DNA of 25,481 nt from CAYLPT01 sp964385645 (GTDB taxonomy: Bacteria > Armatimonadota > Hebobacteria > Hebobacterales > Hebobacteraceae), in NCBI GenBank assembly GCA_964385645.1, contig CAYLPT010000201.1, positions 1 through 25,481 of the forward strand, in the 5' to 3' direction. Made by a program: the position numbers and the translations under genes. Below the pieces are notes generated by a model that was given only the letters and a program-made list of their open reading frames with translations, was not told the origin of the DNA and did not search any database. Positions 23,183 to 25,481 of this stretch are shown one piece after another. Positions within the stretch are counted from its first letter, which is position 1; each line of letters begins with the position of its first letter.

Positions 23183-23572
23183 TCAGCCCCCGGCCGCGCC
23201 GAAGCGCGCGACGAGCACCAGGCCGGTGCACATGAGGAAGATGCCGGCCCACTGCAGCGGGAGCACGGCCTCGCCAAAGAAGGCCCGCGACAGGAGCACC
23301 ACGAGCACATAGCTGATGGCGATCATCGGGTAGGCGTAGCTGAGGGCCCAACTGGACAGCACCACCAGCCAGAAGCACGAGCTGACCGCGTAGCAGGCCA
23401 ACCCCAACAGCACGTAGGGGGTGAACACGGCGCGCAGGACGCTCGCGACCAGGCCCAGGCCGGGCGCGCCCAGGGGGCCGAATTGGCGCATGCCGTGCTT
23501 GAGCGAAAGCTGGCCAAAGGCGCCCAGCGTGATCGCCACCAACAGGAACAGGGCTACTGTGAGAGGCCGCAA
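23183..23572 (-). CDS. Small four-TM EamA/ArnE-like transporter (putative polyprenyl-phosphate-sugar flippase)
   Basis: 129 residues from a TTG at 23572 with AAAGGAG 7 bases upstream. A longer open frame exists but lies antiparallel-shifted over the signal peptidase gene and gives Arg/Pro-rich nonsense. Seen: four TM segments, at about 3-22 (ending GQLSLKHG), 52-74, 78-100 (SYAYPMIAISYVL) and 104-125, with Glu101 between TM3 and TM4. The GQLxLKxG and SYAYPxxALSYVL patterns are those of half-size EamA/SMR proteins such as ArnE, which flip undecaprenyl-phosphate sugars as dimers, or of EmrE-like drug exporters. The position at the head of a GT-C series favours lipid-sugar flipping. Starts 17 bp after the lepB stop. 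Confidence 0.7.
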   Translation of the reverse strand: MRPLTVALFLLVAITLGAFGQLSLKHGMRQFGPLGAPGLGLVASVLRAVFTPYVLLGLACYAVSSCFWLVVLSSWALSYAYPMIAISYVLVVLLSRAFFGEAVLPLQWAGIFLMCTGLVLVARFGAAGG

Positions 23573-23579
23573 TACCTCG

Positions 23580-23586
23580 CTCCTTT
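23580..23586 (-). promoter_or_regulatory. Ribosome binding site fixing the TTG start of the EamA-like gene
   Basis: AAAGGAG on the minus strand, 7 bases before TTG at 23572. It lies just after the lepB stop and selects a start that begins exactly at the first membrane segment. Confidence 0.6.
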
Positions 23587-23589
23587 CGC

Positions 23590-24210
23590 TCAGCGCGGGC
23601 CGCGCCGGGGCGGCGGCACCGGCACCTCCGGCCTGCGGATCAGGTGGACGCGGCCGGGGGGGTACAGCACCGCCACCCCCACCCCGCGGATGTGGTTGGC
23701 CTTGACGGGGCCGTAGCGGGTGCTGTCCACGCTGACCGCGCGGTTGTCGCCGAGCACGAAGTACTCGTCCTCGCCGAGGGTGAACGGCAGCACGACATCC
23801 GGCGTGCCGGAGGAGACGTAGGGCTCCTCGACCGGCCGGCCGTTGATCTGGAGCTGAGTCTCGACGAAGCGAAAGCGCGGGCGCGGGCCGGCCTCCGGCG
23901 GGGGGAGCATGCCTATAGTGTCGCCCGGCAGGCCGATGAGGCGCTTGATGGAGGGGGTGCCCGTATGGGGGTCGGTGAGCAGCACGATGTCGAAGCGCCT
24001 CGGCGGGAGCACCTGGACGATGAGCACCCGATCGTTGGTGCGCAGCGCGGGCTCCATGGACTCGCCCTCCACGATGGCCGTCTCGACGACCCACAGGCGC
24101 AGCGCGGCGATGCTCGCGATGATCGCGAGCGCCAGGCCCGGGGTCGCGGGCCGCTTGAGGAGCGACCTGGGCCTGGCCGGCTCAGACTCGCCGAGCCGCA
24201 CCTCGGTCAT
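23590..24210 (-). CDS. lepB: Signal peptidase I
   Basis: 206 residues, ATG at 24210. Seen: one N-terminal TM (about 26-44), then the box B serine in EGESMEPALRTNDRVLI (48-64; Ser51) and the box D lysine in PSIKRLIGLPGDTI (86-99; Lys89), forming the Ser-Lys dyad. Box E is present as EYFVLGDNRAVSVDSTRYG (149-167). It cleaves signal peptides from exported proteins at the outer side of the membrane, for example the SLH-anchored protein encoded at 5187. Length is normal for a Gram-positive-like single-TM type. The tail is Pro/Arg-rich. It stands directly before the flippase and GT-C genes on the same strand; whether it is dedicated to that locus or is the housekeeping enzyme cannot be decided here. 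Confidence 0.93.
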   Translation of the reverse strand: MTEVRLGESEPARPRSLLKRPATPGLALAIIASIAALRLWVVETAIVEGESMEPALRTNDRVLIVQVLPPRRFDIVLLTDPHTGTPSIKRLIGLPGDTIGMLPPPEAGPRPRFRFVETQLQINGRPVEEPYVSSGTPDVVLPFTLGEDEYFVLGDNRAVSVDSTRYGPVKANHIRGVGVAVLYPPGRVHLIRRPEVPVPPPRRGPR

Positions 24211-24258
24211 GTCGGACTCATCCCCCGAAGGGCCGCGCGGCGGCCCCCCCGGGCCGCG
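24211..24258 (-). other. Spacer with two mutually exclusive hairpins
   Basis: Three arms, GGGCCGC (24230-24236), GCGGCCC (24240-24246) and GGGCCGC (24251-24257), allow the middle arm to pair with either neighbour (loops of 3 and 4 nt). This lies just after the corrinoid-protein stop and before lepB. No T-run is seen on the minus strand after it. It may be a weak terminator or mRNA 3'-end stabiliser that separates the two functions. Confidence 0.4.
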
Positions 24259-24882
24259 CTAGCTGCCTAACAGCGACTTCGCCTTCTCGACCGCGCTGGC
24301 GGCGTCGGGCGCGTAGCCATCGGCATTGATCTCGTCGGCATAGGCCTGCGTCACCGGCGCGCCGCCGATCAGCACCCGAGTCTGGCGCCGCATTCCGGCC
24401 TCGTCGAGCGCCTTCACCGTCTCCCGCATCGAGCCCATGGTCGTCGTCAGCAGGGCCGACATGGCCACGATGCCCGCGGAGTTCTCCCGCGCCGCCTCCA
24501 GGAACTTCTCCGGCGACACGTCCACGCCGAGATCCACCACCTTGAAGCCGGCGCCCTCGAGCATCGCCGCCACCAGGTTCTTGCCGATGTCGTGGAGGTC
24601 GCCCTTCACCGTCCCGATGACCACGGTGCCGATGTGATCCACCGCCTCGCCCGAGAGCAGGCTGAGGCCTTCCTTCATCGCCCGCTGCGCGATCAGCAGC
24701 TCCGGCACGAAGAACTCGTTCGCCCGGAACTTCTCGCCCACCACCTCCATCGCCGCGGCGATGCCGTCCACCACGATCTCCCGGGCTGACATCCCCTCCT
24801 CCAGCGCCCGCTTCACCAGCGCCTTGGTCTGGTCCCGGTTGCCCGTGATGATCGCCTGCTTCAGCTCCTCGATCACAGCCAT
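24259..24882 (-). CDS. Methyltransferase-cognate corrinoid protein (B12-binding)
   Basis: 207 residues, ATG at 24882 with AAGGAGG about 7 bases upstream. Seen: an N-terminal helical cap domain (about 1-85; FFVPELLIAQRAMKEGL at 57-73), then the Rossmann-like cobalamin-binding domain (about 86-207). The latter has the lower-ligand motif GDLHDIGKN (94-102; DxHxxG with His97), MSALLTTTM (141-149) and IGGAPVTQAYADEI (172-185). This is the MtbC/MttC/MtaC type: it accepts a methyl group on Co(I) from a substrate:corrinoid methyltransferase and passes it on to tetrahydrofolate or another acceptor. The RACo-like gene upstream would reactivate oxidised cobalt. No methyltransferase gene is present in the window, so the substrate (methylamine, methoxy compound, betaine or other) is open. 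Confidence 0.92.
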   Translation of the reverse strand: MAVIEELKQAIITGNRDQTKALVKRALEEGMSAREIVVDGIAAAMEVVGEKFRANEFFVPELLIAQRAMKEGLSLLSGEAVDHIGTVVIGTVKGDLHDIGKNLVAAMLEGAGFKVVDLGVDVSPEKFLEAARENSAGIVAMSALLTTTMGSMRETVKALDEAGMRRQTRVLIGGAPVTQAYADEINADGYAPDAASAVEKAKSLLGS

Positions 24883-24944
24883 TCAACAGCCCTCCTTGTA
24901 TCTTTGCCTGTCTCGGGCCGCGCCGCCCGCGGCCCTGGGGCCGC
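24883..24944 (-). other. Spacer with an 8-bp GC hairpin
   Basis: GGGCCGCG (24915-24922) and CGCGGCCC (24928-24935) form a perfect stem with a 5-nt loop. It lies between the RACo-like stop and the Shine-Dalgarno of the corrinoid gene. No T-run follows on the minus strand. It may tune expression of the corrinoid protein relative to its activator. Confidence 0.4.
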
Positions 24945-25481
24945 CTACCCGGCGACCCGGGGCCGCGGCCTCAGGGCCATCGCCTCCGCGAAATGGTCGT
25001 AGAAGCCCGGCTGCTCCGACAGCTCCACATGCTCCACCCGCTCCGCGATCTCCTCCCCGCGGCGGCGCAGCGAGCGCGAGCAAAGCATCAGCCGCGCCCC
25101 CACGCCCGCCGCGTTCCCGATCGAGACGATCCGCCCCGCGTCCAGCGCCGGCACCAGCCCGATCGCGATCGCGCTCTCCCGCCTGATGTAGTTGCCAAAC
25201 GCGCCCGCCAGCAGCAGCGCCTCCACCTCATCCGTCTCCGCGCCCAGCCGGCTCAACATCAGCGAAATGCCCGCGCAGATCGCTCCCTTCGCAAGCTGCA
25301 GCTCCCGCACATCCCGGGCGCTGATCGCCACCGGCTTGCCGCCCTGCGCCTCCTCCGCCGGCGCCAGCACGAATTCCAGCCCTCCCCCATTCCGCCTCAC
25401 GCGCCGCCTCACCTTCTCCGGCGCCGACTCGACCTCCTCCGGCTCCCGCAGCCGACCCCCCTCGTCCACCACCCCCAGCTC
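24945..25481 (-). CDS. RACo/RamA-like corrinoid activation protein, C-terminal part (partial)
   Basis: 178 residues in the window; the frame is open through the right edge (ELGVVDEGGRL), so the start is outside. An internal GTG at 25472 is not the start. Seen: the ASKHA C-terminal domain, with AISARDVRELQLAKGAICAG, EALLLAGAFGNYIRRESAIAIGL, VSIGNAAGVGARLML, then VEHVELSEQPGFYDHFAEAM. The matched pattern is the DUF4445 family, whose members (RACo, RamA) use ATP and an N-terminal or C-terminal Fe-S centre to reduce inactive Co(II) corrinoid proteins to Co(I). The Fe-S part is not visible here. It lies 62 bp before the corrinoid protein and on the same strand, as expected for partner and activator. 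Confidence 0.88.
   Translation of the reverse strand, partial: ELGVVDEGGRLREPEEVESAPEKVRRRVRRNGGGLEFVLAPAEEAQGGKPVAISARDVRELQLAKGAICAGISLMLSRLGAETDEVEALLLAGAFGNYIRRESAIAIGLVPALDAGRIVSIGNAAGVGARLMLCSRSLRRRGEEIAERVEHVELSEQPGFYDHFAEAMALRPRPRVAG

Noticed and set aside
23137..23310. 58-residue upstream extension of YfhO copy 2
   Set aside because: It is Ser/Cys/Arg-rich, lies over the end of the EamA-like gene and has no supported start.
23573..24094. N-terminal extension of the EamA-like protein into lepB
   Set aside because: That part is an out-of-frame reading of lepB; a TTG with AAAGGAG stands exactly before the first membrane segment.

Overview
The window is GC-rich bacterial DNA, densely coded, with no tRNA, rRNA, CRISPR array or insertion sequence that I can see. 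Three C-terminal S-layer homology (SLH) domains on a secreted enzyme, many polytopic sugar-transfer proteins, and a corrinoid protein beside a RACo-type activator point to an uncultivated, high-GC lineage with an S-layer or SLH-anchored envelope. Armatimonadota-like would fit, but I cannot fix the phylum from sequence reading alone.

Left part (1-8120), sugar handling and surface degradation. At the left edge is the N-terminal TRAM domain of an RlmD-type rRNA methyltransferase on the minus strand (start at 149). It diverges from a sugar-phosphate isomerase/epimerase-like TIM barrel (271-1122). A three-gene minus-strand operon (5041 to 1199) encodes a probable TIM-barrel glycosidase-like protein, a 520-residue protein made of four ASRT-like beta-sandwich repeats, and a double-GNAT acetyltransferase. 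Divergent from it is a 977-residue secreted, SLH-anchored protein with a carbohydrate-binding module and a GH101/GH129-like catalytic region. The 145-bp spacer between the two units holds a symmetric -10 element that can be read on both strands, with a good -35 only on the minus strand.

Middle and right part (8158-23572), an envelope glycosylation locus. A GT2-GT4 fusion and a separate GT4 are on the minus strand. A polyprenyl-phosphate hexose (DPM1-like) synthase and a GT39-type membrane transferase are on the plus strand. Converging on these is a tightly coupled minus-strand series: a 4-TM EamA/ArnE-like flippase candidate, a YfhO-like protein, a GT39-type transferase, two further GT-C-like membrane proteins and a second YfhO-like protein. 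Three junctions are 4-bp stop/start overlaps. The plausible logic is that the DPM1-like enzyme makes polyprenyl-phosphate sugar, the small EamA protein helps flip it, and the GT-C/YfhO proteins transfer sugars outside the membrane. The GT2/GT4 enzymes would build the cytoplasmic part of the glycan.

Right edge (23590-25481): signal peptidase I, a methyltransferase-associated corrinoid protein, and the C-terminal part of a RACo-like corrinoid activator. This is half of a corrinoid-dependent methyl-transfer module. Its methyltransferase is not in view. GC-rich hairpins lie in both spacers around the corrinoid gene.
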